64,000 bases of DNA from Gigantopelta aegis (lineage: Eukaryota > Mollusca > Gastropoda > Neomphalida > Peltospiridae): assembly GCF_016097555.1 (NCBI RefSeq), contig NC_054713.1, positions 7,839,462-7,903,461 of the forward strand, given 5' to 3'. Below, in pieces: positions 13,300 through 23,343 of this stretch; positions within the stretch are counted from its first letter, which is position 1; each line of letters opens with the position of its first letter. The notes beneath the pieces are model-generated. The model searched no databases. It saw only the letters and a program-made list of their open reading frames with translations, and was not told the origin of the DNA. The position numbers were made by a program, and so were the translations under genes.

Positions 13300-16200
13300 A
13301 GGGAGGAGAGGGAGGGAGGGGGGGGGGGGGGGGGGGGTGTTTTCAATCTAGAAAAGTAATCATTCTGAGGACTGCTACATCAATACAATGTTGCCAACTG
13401 AGCGCGTACAAAATGTTTTGTAAGTGCAAGGGCAATAACTATCAAAAATGGATAATTCTACTTCTAACAGAGTTATGACCCTTGAATAAATTCCCATTAA
13501 AGTCCAACAATCTGGCCATAACTGTCACAAATTAGTAAATCTCCATAAAACTAAAACCTGACCTGTAAATCTACATGTTAAAGCTATGTACAGAATTTCT
13601 GCTCCATATCCTGAGGCATTGCGACCACAAAGTCTTGAAAATTATGCAGGACAGACAGACAGAGAGGGATGAAACCTATAGTCCCATCTGGTTCGACCAA
13701 GAGCAGATTAATAAAAGTAATATTTCTTTAACATCTAGAAAATAACTTGAGGGCATGTGTAATAAAGACAATTTTTACAGATCATAAGTGTTCGTACTAG
13801 ATGATTTTTGGGTTTTTAAAACCTTTTGAAATTGGACACTGCATTTCATGTACTTTAACAAGTTTTAAACAGCTGTTCTCTTACTTAAATCTATCTAAAA
13901 ATGATTAAAATGTATCCATTAATTTCCAAGATTTTAGGGTACATAATTTTACCCTTTGTACCTTCTGGCACAATTTTAAACCACAGTGACACTCCTCTAA
14001 ACCGGACACCCTCGGGACCAAGTAAAAAGTCTGGTTTTAAGAGGTATTCAGTTTAGAGAGGTTCTCTTCTGTAAAGATATTTAAAAAGAGGCCATGATAA
14101 AAGTCCAGTTTTGAGGGAATTCCGGATTACAGAGTGTCCGGTTTTGAGAGGTTTAACTGTATTGCTATTATATATTTCTTTCTAAACTTGGTTAAAGGAA
14201 AGATAGGGAACCCATTTCTGCTACATAGGATACCCCTAAGGATAAAGCAACAAGTGACAAGCACTTTCCCACAGACAGGACATGGTCTTTGGTATAGCAA
14301 GAAAAAACTTTAATTATCAAAATTGATAATTTGACCAAAATATTGCAAGTAATGTGCGAGTGAAAAGTAAAAATATTTTAGATTGCCTAAAAATTGGTAT
14401 CAGCAGTTTCAAACTGTAAATGAAGGTCCATAAAAATGATATCAAAAGTGAGTGTGTGTGCAAAATCACCAATGGGGGGGGGGGGGGGGGGGGGAAGGGA
14501 GAAGACCAGCCAGAATTTGATCTTTATTTATAGAGGACCTAAAAAATTAGCACTTTTCTCCTCAAGTTGGAAGGAGCACAGCTTCCCCCCCCCCCCCCCC
14601 CCCCCAACCCTTGTTCCTATGTGCTTTAAAATGTGTTGAGTGCATCGTTAAATAAAACATTTCCTATGTGCCTATAGTCCATCATATCCTTCAACAAATA
14701 TGTTTTTTTGTTAAATATTTCAGTTTGGTAACATGTAAGAAGAAAAGGAAAAGTTTTTTAAAAATAAAAACAAAAAATGTACTATATTTGTGTACAATTT
14801 AGAAAATAATTGGCTCAGAAATAAATAACTTTTAGTATATTTCATAGTAAAAAAAATGTGTTCCCTGTGGGACGAACTATAGATTGGGTACTGTCAGCAG
14901 AAACAAACGTTATTACAATACAAACCCATTGTCAAAATCCATCTGACACAATGGACATGACTTGAGTCTTTCATCTTTTTCTTTGCCATCAGGCCTGTTG
15001 CTCGATTTTCTAGGTTTGTTCACACCAGACTGTTTTTCATTATTCGACAGTCTTGCAGAGTTGCTTCCCTTTAAAAAACCAACATGGCTGTTCTCTGGCC
15101 GAGACTTTCCAGAAGAGTAACCTGTGGCCTTGTTTGAAAGTCGCAGAAACAGGTTATCTCCCCTTTCTTCAACAGACTTTGAAGTTTTACTATGACTAAA
15201 GGGAGTGGTTTCGCTTTGTCCTGTTCGATTATCAGTTGAGTAACATTTTTTATCATCAATTTTACTACCGTTGGGTTCAATGACTGTACCAAAATTCAAC
15301 TCTTTACTGTCCGCTAGTATTCGATCTGTAGTTTTCTTCACATTTTTCAAGTTAATTTTTTCATCTGATGAAATATTTTTACTGGAGACATGTTGAGAAT
15401 GTGTCATCATTTGAGTTATCTTTTCATTGTTATCAGATTCCGTTTTTGTCAAAATACCAGCTGATAAATGTGTATCCATTTGATCATCGTCAGAAGTTGA
15501 AGGTTCATCCTGACAAACAGGTTTTCTTCTTCGACACCATGAACACATTGGAGGCAACTTTTCATCAACTGCAGAAGTGAAGGCGTCAGCAGTTGTCTCC
15601 CTTGTGTGATCAATTTGCTGTGAAATGGAAAAAGAAATTTTTAATTTTAAGTTTCCAGTACACCAAACCAATTCCTGTGTTAATGTTTACTAATAAAACT
15701 GATATAAGCAGCATATCAACACACCCATGCAGTACACCAGTAAAAAGTGTGAGACCTCACATTTAATCTACCTGCAAGAAAATATCTGTGAATACTTCAT
15801 AACCACATAAAAAATAAAAGTGTATTTAATTATTGCCAATAATCAATGTGGCATATTTCTACCAATGAGAACTGCAGCTGTTTTTACTCTGTAAATATTT
15901 GACGATGCACCTCAAACTATGACATGGAACTTTCTTATTTGGTACAGGGGCAGAACTTGTTTCAATCGGTTAAATGCTTACTTAAGATGCTTTCATTGCA
16001 GTATCGTACCACCTCGGTGGATTCATCCAAGAAATTGGATTTTTTTTTCATTCCAACCAGTGCACCACAACTGATCAAAGGCCATTGTATGTGCTTCACT
16101 ATCTCTGGCAAAGTGTTTAATATTAATAAAAATCCCTTGCTACTAATGGAAAAATGTAGCAGGTTTCCGCTGATGACTACATGTCAAAATTACCAAATGT

Positions 16201-19200
16201 TTGACATTTGATTGATTAATTGAAATATATTTTATTGCTTTTTAAAAAACAAATGGATTAGGCACAAGTCACACAACTTACTAGGCCTTCTCCAAAATAC
16301 ATACATATTATGACAGTAATATATTTTTGCAATTTAAATATGGACAGAAATAAATATTATTGAAAAATGAAAGAATAAAGGAAACAGAAAAAATAAAATA
16401 AAAATGTTTTATTTAACGAAGCACTCAACACATTTTATTTACGGTTATATGGCGTCAGACATATGGGATAAGGACCACACAGATTTTGAGAGGAAACCTG
16501 CTGTCGCCACTACATGGGCTACTCTTTCCGATTAGCAGCAAGGGATCTTTTATTTGCGCTTCCCACAGGCAGGATAGCACAAACCATGGCCTTTGTTGAA
16601 CAAGTTATGGATCACTGGTCGGTGCAAGTGGTTTACACCTACCCATTGAGCCTTGCGGAGCACTCACTCAGGGTTTGGAGTCGGTATCTGGATTAAAAAT
16701 CCTATGCCTCGACTGGGATCTGAACCCAGTACCTACCAGCCTGTAGACCGATGACCTAACCACGACGCCACCGAGGCCGGTCAGAAAAAAAAGAGACATT
16801 CAATAGCCGATGATTAATTAATAAATGTGCTCTAGTGGTGTCGTTAAACAAAACAAACTTTTTCTTCTTTGGTACAAGATAGTCAACTAATATTTAGCTG
16901 CTGTTATATAATGTTGGAATCCTGACCGTAGCAATATGTTATTTTTAGTGCTTAATGCAACATTGGATTAATAACACTAATTCAATATACCAAAGGGGAG
17001 AGAGAGGAGGCAATACTTTCTGAAATCTAGTTTCATTTCATTTCATTTCAACTTATTTTCATGATTATATTCAATTAAGGTTCAAGCACGCTGTCCTGGG
17101 CACACACCTCAGCTATCTCGGCTGTCTGTCCAGAACAGAGAGTTAGTGGTTAGTTGTTAGTAAGTGAAAAAAAAGAGTGTAGTGGTCTTACACCTACCCA
17201 CTGAGTCATCAAAACTCGCTCTGAGTGGGAGCCGGAGCCAGTACCGGGCTGCGAACCCAGTACCAACCAGACTTATGTCGGATGGTTTAACCACGGCACC
17301 ACTGAGGCCGGTACTGGAGTTTCATGTACAAATAGAGAAAAGGATAACTCTTCCTCAACTACAGCAAGTGAATGTGTCAACAACTGTCTCCAATAAGTGA
17401 TCAATCTGCTTAGAAATGTTTTTTTATTTAACAACTAGGTCAACCAGGGTTTCTACCAGAGGGTAAAACAGGTATAGCACCATACCCAATTTTTTTTTTT
17501 AAGTTAACCTTTTGAGAAAATTAATTACTCTTATCATTACTGTATGATTTTCTTAACCCTAACCCTAAACTTAACCCATTTTCTTTCTGGGGGAGGGCCC
17601 CATATCCCCTGTTGACAGTGGTTGCATTTAATTCCATAGCGTCATACCTAAACATTTCTTTCTGGTAGTAACAGTGTCAACATATTTTTTATCTACTGTT
17701 ATATATTGTCAGCATCCATACCCAGGCATCAAAATAAGTCAAGAACGGTCGTTGAGGTTACCGGGAGGTTACCACATGTCAGAAAAGTCGGGAACGGTGT
17801 TTCGTTCTCTAGAAGAATTTCAACATGTATACTACAATAATCATCTGGCACACATGTAAGGGTGTTAAAAGTAGTAGTAACAGGAATTCAATTCTAACTT
17901 TCATATAGTTGTGGTAACCCATAGGTTACCAGGCTATATTTCTGGTAACCTGTAAATGGGTTACCAGACACAATGCTTATTTTGATGCCTGCATACCGTA
18001 TTAGCATGCACCATGTTGTTTGTAGTGCCTACCACAACCCCGAGTTAATAACACTAATTCAATACCCCAAAGAAGAGGGGTGAAGAAGAGGAATACATTC
18101 TAAAATCTGCTGAGGTTTGCATATCTTTTCATGTAACAAATAGAGAAAATGAAGATTAAATAACAAATTTGCAGGAACTATCTTTCAAAACTTGGTGTGT
18201 AGTCTTTACAATTAAAATATTTAAAAGCTCATTTACTTTATGATAGTAGACAGAAAGCCGATTGGTTGTAGCAGACATCGAAGTAACCGCAGTGCCTGGT
18301 AACCCATGTACAAGTTCCCATAAAAAATATGGGCCTGGTAACCTATAGGTTATGACATATTTATGAAGTTTACCATTCCTATTATCATTCCTTCACAAAA
18401 ACGCTGATAAATACTTTGTTATTCACATAAGCGTATGAGACAGGGGGTAGGGGTGGGGGCAACTGCCCCTAGTGCTGGAGCAAAACCTCAAATTTGGTCC
18501 AAAATGTTACAGATATTCGGGAAAAATGTTGTAACCTGAGATCTTTTTACCATCATTCTACTGTCAAAATTAGTTGTAATCCAAGTAAAAATGTGTAGCG
18601 ATTCATTTGCAATCCTATATAGCTGTTTGTATATATATTTGTGGAGAAAGAAGTTCTATTCTTGACTTTTTTGACATATGGTAACAACTCGTAGCCTGAA
18701 CGACCATTCTTGACTTACTTTGATGCCTGTGGTTGGTGAAAACCAATTATAATTGAAATATAGTCGAATTCCAACTGATTAAGATTGAGCACTTGTACTT
18801 ACAGTGAAAGCAGGCAAATCTTCAAAGTGTTTATTTGCAGGAACAGTTGGTCGAATTTGTAGAAGTTGTTTTCTTAACGTAGTTAGCAATGAAACATCTT
18901 CAGTTGTTGGATACAGAATTTCAGATTTTGACCAAGACTTTCTAAAAATAAAAATACATATATGCATATACTGTGGTTATTGTACATGAGCAATTAAAAA
19001 CAGATAAAATTAAAAACACAAAATATTTCTTATTGTTATACTTTTGGATCCTACATAGCAGACGTTGAAATAAAAAGAAAGAAAGAAATGTTTTATTTAA
19101 CGACGCACTCAATACATTTTATTTATGGATATATGACGTCAGACATATGGTTACGGACCACACAGATATTGAGAGGAAACTCGCTGTCGCCACTTCATGG

Positions 19201-22200
19201 GCTACTCTTTTTGATTAGCAGCAAGGGATCTTTTATATGCACCATCCCACAGACACGATAGCACATACCACAGCCTTTGATATACCAGTCGTGGTGCACT
19301 GGCTGGAGCGAGAAATAGCCCAATGAGCCCACTGACGAGGATCGATCCCAAACTGACCGCGCATCAAGCGAGTGCTTTACCACTGGGCTACATCTCACCC
19401 CTCATGTTGAAATAAATAAGAAATGTGTCTGATAATCCATGTACAGGTTACCACAAAATACACTCCTGGTAACTTAAGGGTTACGACACATTTATATTTT
19501 CAGTTTCTATAAAATCATAACACACTAATAAATTGTTATAAATTCATTAATCTCACTGTTCTGAACTGATCAAAATTTTGGCATTGTATTCTTCGCAAAT
19601 TGCAACAACCCTTTTATTTAAAAAAAACAATTATTATATAAAATTTATTCGCCAGATTAAAATAAAATTCGCCAATTGTTTTTAAAATTCACAGTTGGTG
19701 AGTGCCAGAGCTAGCCCTGTCTTAGTTGAATATGATTTTGTAGAGAACAAAGTATTGTTCTTGACTTTGTGGATTTTGTGTAAAAAAAGTCAGTTTGTTT
19801 TGTTTAATGACGCAACTAGAGCACATTGATTTATTAATCATTGCCAATTGGAAATCAAACATTTGGTAATTCTGACTCATCGTCATCAGAGGAAACCCGC
19901 TACATCTTTCCTAATGCAGCAAGGAATCTTTTAGATGCACTTTCCCACAGACAGGATAGCACATACCATGACCTTTGATATACCAGTCGTGGTGCACTGG
20001 CTGGAGCGAGAAATAGCCCAATGGGCCCACTGACAGAGATCAATCCCTGACCGACCCGACATCAAGCAAACGCTTTACCACTGGGCTACATCCCTCCCCA
20101 ATTTTGTGTTAACCTCCTTGTAACCTGAACAACTGTTCTCGACTTTCTTAGATGTCAGCAGACATACATGACTTTGTGCTAATGAAAGGAATGTGTAGGC
20201 CCTATCCTGTAATTGTAGGTTTAATGTAATTATGATCATATTAGGCAAAACTAAAAATTAAGTTTGTTTGTCCTAACCTGACCGACCGACAAAAATCTTT
20301 TTTGACGTCTTTCGGGGAGATTTAAAAAATTATTATTATTTTAAATTTTATGTTAATATGTAACCAAATAGAGTTTCTATGTAGCGTTTTATGCAAATTA
20401 TTTTATTCTTGCAAAAATATGTTTGGAGCAAAAAAAAGAAAATCCCTACCTACCAACATTTGAAATTACAGGTTGGAAAAGGACAAAAATATTTTTAATA
20501 CATGATCTACAATGTAACTAAACGACTGTGTTGTCACTGTCAGATTTTGTATTTCAGACAGTGCTCGAGAAAGTCACTAGCCCTCACAGAAGCTTTGGTT
20601 AGTACCTTATATATATATTATAGTAATACAGTTGATAATTTTAAACAATCCACACCAAAAATTCACCAGATGGGACCGAAGGTTAGTGGATTCGTTGAAC
20701 CCCGTTTTGAACCAATTGGATGTCGAATTAGTTTTAAAATCAAATAAATTCTAACGATATTCTCACACATAAACAGCTTAGCCCAGGGCTAGCTATGGCA
20801 CTCGGCAAATTCGCCAATATCGAATTTTGAAAGCAGTTGGTGAATTTTATTTTAATTTGGCGAAATAATTTTATGTAATAACTGACATTTTAAAGAAAAT
20901 ATCTGCTGATTTCACCAATTTATGAAATTTAATACAGGGCTCGAACTTAAGAATTTATCTCCCATGACAGTTTTAAAAAGAATTGCACCAAAGGCAATTT
21001 TGAGCCTACCTATGGCCATTTTTTAAAAAGTGACATTTGCAGCAAATAAACCTGACTGAAAGGCTATCTTGTTATATGTAGACATCTTTTAAAAGTGCAA
21101 ATGTTAAATATTGGCAGATAATGTACACCAGGTGTATACATTTCGCCATTGTTGGTGATGCTCTCTGCCTACAGCAATTTATATCTCAACGACAGCAATT
21201 ACCGCCGTTAAGTTCGAGCCCTGTAGTAGACAATTTGGCAAAATGTTTTGCTCACCCTGAGCTAGCCCTGTTAGCCTTCAGGCTTGGTAACACCAAAACC
21301 ATCCTTCAATTCCCTGGTGGAATAATGGTCAAGCTATGGACCATAAGGCTAGTGGGTACTTCATTTCACTTCCACATTATGATTATGCACAAAAAGAAAT
21401 TTTGAAGTGAAAAAAGGGACACTTAAGACCAAGATACGATGATATTAACTTGAGTCACCTCATGGGCATGAGTTTGACCCATACCTGGTACCAACTTTCA
21501 ATGGTTAGGGTAGTTTTAGGGATAGGGTTAGTCTTTAGAGCCTTTGAATCGAACTTTGATATAGAGTGGTACGGGTCGAACTTTTTCCCAGACTAGTTCA
21601 CCAAGGTAAACATCTACGGTCCTTTTTTTTACATTTTGACATTTATTGGACCTGCAATTATAAATATCGTGCTGGAGACGTTTATCTTTTTTTATTGTAA
21701 ATATTGTAAAATGGGTTTTTGGTATATTTACACTCAAAAAACCTTTTCCCAAAGAAAAAACGTCACTAAAGCAATAGCTATTGTTCGAAACACACGTGTT
21801 AATTATTTCGTAAAGTACAATCCCGAAAGCTGCTCATCCAATACGTGTAATAATTGTGATGTCTTGGGTGTATTTTTGGGTATCTTGGGAGTAAATAGTC
21901 GGACCCTAAAATCAGTCCTGTTCCGCATTTTACAAACAAGGCGGAAACGGACGTATGCATATGCTTAGGTCTGACAACAATATTTGTGCTTCATGTAAAT
22001 TGTAAATCATATAATATTGATAAACTGTCAATAAAGTATATAAAAAACCCTTATTGGATACGATTTTGGCATAATTATGGTTTTTGTGAGGTTTTTTGAT
22101 TGCAAATATGCCAAAAACCGGGTTTTTAGCATATTTCGGGTGACCGGGCCTATATCCAGACTAAGATATTTTCAGCCACCTTGTTGCTATTTCAAATATT

Positions 22201-22472
22201 TCTTCATCATCAGAGATCATCACAATGCCATCAATCTCAGGGGCACTATCGGCAGTATCGTGTCGGTTGACTCGTTTCACCGATTCACAAGAACGCAGTT
22301 TCTTGATGCAAGGCGCCGACACAGGCTCATCACGATTTGCGGACAAACGAAGCGCAGTCGACTGCTGTTTGCTGTCCGGGTTAGTAGTAGTAGTAGTAGT
22401 AGTAGTAGCGGGTGCGCGTGTATTTCGGGTTTTTCCTTTCAACTTCAAACGATCCTGCCTATTTACATTCAT
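13071..22472 (-). CDS. FAAP20: FAAP20-like Fanconi anaemia core complex protein (4 exons)
   Basis: Four minus-strand exons (22472-22180, 18941-18803, 15617-14926, 13143-13071) join with GT-AG borders and matching phases into a 398-residue reading frame. Residues 365-398 form a C-terminal UBZ2-type zinc finger: C365-X2-C368-X15-H384-X3-C388, a QLDLD motif before the histidine, then CLASAEDDIIW and stop. Human FAAP20, as I recall it, has the same C-X2-C-X15-H-X3-C spacing, QLDVD and a terminal Trp. Exon 2 ends in LPAF after a leucine-rich stretch, resembling the FANCA-binding N-terminal part of FAAP20. In vertebrates FAAP20 binds FANCA, stabilises the core complex and recognises ubiquitin at DNA crosslinks; that role is inferred here. 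Human FAAP20 is about 180 aa; the extra length is a low-complexity Ser/Lys/Asp-rich middle (about 180-360) and a poly-Thr N-terminus. Also visible: a SUMO-interaction-like motif at 83-91 and a CSWC...C cluster at 169-179. The ATG at 22472 is the first after an in-frame stop 18 nt upstream. Confidence 0.87.
13207..13337. repeat. (GA)n followed by a G17 run
   Basis: GAGAGAGAGAGATAGAGAGA, GGGAGGGAGGG, then unbroken G. Starts about 60 bp upstream of FAAP20-like exon 4, inside intron 3 and just beyond the acceptor. Confidence 0.95.
13984..14161. mobile_element. TA-flanked MITE, second copy of the 1.37-kb family
   Basis: CAGTGACACTCCTCTAAACC at left, GGTTTTGAGAGGTTTAACTG at right; interior ACACCCTCGGGACCAAGTAA aligns with the 1.4-kb copy. 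Lies in the last intron of the FAAP20-like gene. Confidence 0.78.
14474..14605. repeat. Inverted repeat of G21 and C21 runs
   Basis: G21 then AAG at 14474-14497; CTT then C21 at 14582-14605. Both arms are exactly 24 bp, spaced by 84 bp. Intron 3 of the FAAP20-like gene. Confidence 0.9.
14926..15617 (-). CDS. FAAP20: FAAP20-like exon 3
   Basis: Acceptor CCATTTCACAG before 15617; donor GG|GTTTGT at 14925. It encodes residues 145-374. It begins with a short Cys cluster (CSWCRRRKPVC), continues as a long polar, probably disordered linker rich in Ser, Lys, Asp and Asn, then a basic stretch and ERLKSCPLCQMDFDN, which is the first half of the zinc finger. The zinc finger is therefore split by an intron between its CxxC and HxxxC halves. 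Confidence 0.85.
15945..16240 (+). mobile_element. SINE with third head type, degraded
   Basis: Head GGGGCAGAACTTGTTTCAAT resembles the 23.1-kb copy; then ACCAGTGCACCACAACTG and a beta-type tail start. Intron upstream of FAAP20-like exon 3. Confidence 0.7.
16402..16782 (-). mobile_element. SINE, CCGGCCTCGGTGG head with tail alpha
   Basis: ATGTTTTATTTAACGAAGCA at left; the head ends CGACGCCACCGAGGCCGG. It combines the 11.3-kb head with the other tail type. Confidence 0.85.
16798..16862 (+). mobile_element. SINE tail beta fragment
   Basis: CAATAGCCGATGATTAATTA and CTCTAGTGGTGTCGTTAAAC. Confidence 0.75.
17030..17313 (-). mobile_element. CCGGCCTCGGTGG-headed SINE with an unrelated body
   Basis: Head in complement (CACCACTGAGGCCGG) joined to a body with AATTAAGGTTCAAGCACGCTG and ACACACCTCAGCTATCTCGG. 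A body-only relative is at 39.3 kb. Confidence 0.75.
17723..17991. mobile_element. CAGGCATCAAAATAAG TIR element, copy 1
   Basis: CAGGCATCAAAATAAG at left and CTTATTTTGATGCCTG at right are perfect inverted repeats. Flanked by the direct repeat CATACC. The interior carries GGTAACC-type palindromes. In intron 2 of the FAAP20-like gene. Confidence 0.82.
18272..18729. mobile_element. CAGGCATCAAAATAAG TIR element, copy 2
   Basis: Left CAGACATCGAAGTAAC; right CATTCTTGACTTACTTTGATG then CCTG, which mirrors the first 40 bp of copy 1. Flanking TGGTTG repeats. In intron 2, ending 74 bp before exon 2. Confidence 0.75.
18803..18941 (-). CDS. FAAP20: FAAP20-like exon 2
   Basis: Acceptor TTATTTTTAG before 18941; donor ACT|GTAAGT at 18802. 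The exon is 139 nt, encoding residues 98-144. It is leucine-rich (LLTTLRKQLLQI) and ends LPAFT. Human FAAP20, from memory, has a similar LL...P...LPAF run in its FANCA-binding region. It ends in phase 0, matching exon 3. Confidence 0.8.
19084..19402 (-). mobile_element. SINE, CCCAGTGGTAAAG head, tail alpha, full length
   Basis: ATGTTTTATTTAACGACGCA through CACTGGGCTACATCTCACCC. Nested in the third CAGGCATC element. Confidence 0.9.
19794..20099 (-). mobile_element. SINE, CCCAGTGGTAAAG head, tail beta, full length
   Basis: TTTGTTTTGTTTAATGACGC through CACTGGGCTACATCCCTCCC. Also nested in the third CAGGCATC element. Confidence 0.9.
20784..21270. mobile_element. CAGGGCTAGCT TIR element (outer of a nested pair)
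   Basis: CAGGGCTAGCT at left, AGCTAGCCCTG at right, perfect inverted repeats, flanked by direct TTAGCC. The interior has repeated ATTCGCCAA / TTGGCGAA pieces. Intron 1 of the FAAP20-like gene. Confidence 0.8.
20935..21223. mobile_element. CAGGGCTCGAACTTAA TIR element (inner of the nested pair)
   Basis: CAGGGCTCGAACTTAA at left and TTAAGTTCGAGCCCTG at right: 16-bp perfect inverted repeats. Inserted within the 20784-21270 element. Confidence 0.83.
22180..22472 (-). CDS. FAAP20: FAAP20-like exon 1
   Basis: Residues 1-97 plus two bases of codon 98; donor AAG|GTGGCT at 22179-22178. It contains a basic start, eight threonines at residues 23-30 encoded by a GTA-type trinucleotide repeat (22383-22406 on the plus strand), and IVMISDDEE at residues 83-91, a hydrophobic patch followed by acids typical of SUMO-interaction motifs. 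The donor is not a strong consensus, but the phase fits exon 2 exactly (AG + A gives Arg). Confidence 0.75.
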
Positions 22473-22629
22473 AATTAGCCTTATTAATTAAAAACCACAA
22501 ATTTACAATCTCGTATTTACCGCATTTCCGCATTTACAACTTTTTCAATTTTATAATCATAAAGAGTAGCTTCAAGGGAAACAACTCTGTTTAAAAGTAG
22601 ATATTTTGTGCCAGTCAATTTTGACCACA

Positions 22630-22907
22630 ATGCGATCGGTCTTGGATCGATCCCCGTCGATGGGTGCTCATTCGGGCAATTTCTCATTCCAGCCAGTGCA
22701 CCACGACTGGTATATCAAAGGCCGTGGTATGTGCAATTCTGTCTATTGGATGGTGCATGCACATAAAATACCGCTTGCTTCTAATGAAAAACAAAATGTA
22801 GTGGGTTTCCTCTCTAACTCTGTCAAACATAACCACATTTGACATCCTATAACCGATGATTAATAAATCACTGTGCTCTAGTGGTGTCGTTAGACAAAAC
22901 AAACTTT
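22630..22907 (+). mobile_element. SINE, tail beta, head partly degraded
   Basis: ATGCGATCGGTCTTGGATCG, central domain, GTGGTGTCGTTAGACAAAAC. Lies about 160 bp upstream of the FAAP20-like start codon, in opposite orientation to the gene. Confidence 0.86.
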
Positions 22908-22922
22908 AAGACTAAAAAATAA

Positions 22923-22998
22923 CCAAATGTTTGACATCCAATAGCCGATGATTAATAAATCGCTGTGCTCTAGTGGTGTCGTTAAACAAAAAACCTTT
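22923..22998 (+). mobile_element. SINE tail beta, tandem extra copy
   Basis: AACCAAATGTTTGACATCCA to GTGTCGTTAAACAAAAAACC, directly after the 22.63-kb SINE. Confidence 0.8.
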
Positions 22999-23086
22999 AA
23001 AACAGAGGTGTGATCCGGTGGTAGGGGGCATGGTCAACGCCAATGCGTCAGATAACAGCAAATGAGGCATTTTTTGTACGATGAAT

Positions 23087-23297
23087 ATGGGGCAGGATTT
23101 AGCTCAGTCGGTTGTGTGCTCGGCTGAGGTGCTTGCGTCGCAGGATCGAACCAACTCGATGGTCCATTCAGCTGATTGTTTTTTTTTCTCTCTCGTTCCA
23201 ACCAGTGCACCACAACTGGACAAAGGCGGTGGTATGTGCTTTCCTGTGTTTGGGAAGTGCATATAAAAGATACCTTACTGCATTAAAAAAATTAATA

Positions 23298-23343
<46 letters not shown>

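Larger units (their letters stand above)
19059..20158. mobile_element. CAGGCATCAAAATAAG TIR element, copy 3, with two nested SINEs
   Basis: Left CAGACGTTGAAATAAA, right CTCGACTTTCTTAGATGTCAG; the interior shows the same GGTTACC..GGTAAC sequence. SINEs at 19084-19402 and 19794-20099 interrupt it, and a fragment of the CAGGGCTAGCT element lies at about 19560-19720. In intron 1. Confidence 0.68.

Noticed and set aside
14913..15671. 252-aa single-exon protein on the minus strand
   Set aside because: The first residues come from intron sequence before the CACAG acceptor at 15618, and the last three before the stop from intron sequence after the donor at 14925; it is exon 3 of the FAAP20-like gene.
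17556..17580. Telomere-like CCCTAACCCTAA
   Set aside because: Only two units inside an intron; too short for a telomere or interstitial telomeric array.
21636..21968. 110-aa plus-strand frame in FAAP20-like intron 1
   Set aside because: AT-rich composition, no motif, no splice context; likely chance.
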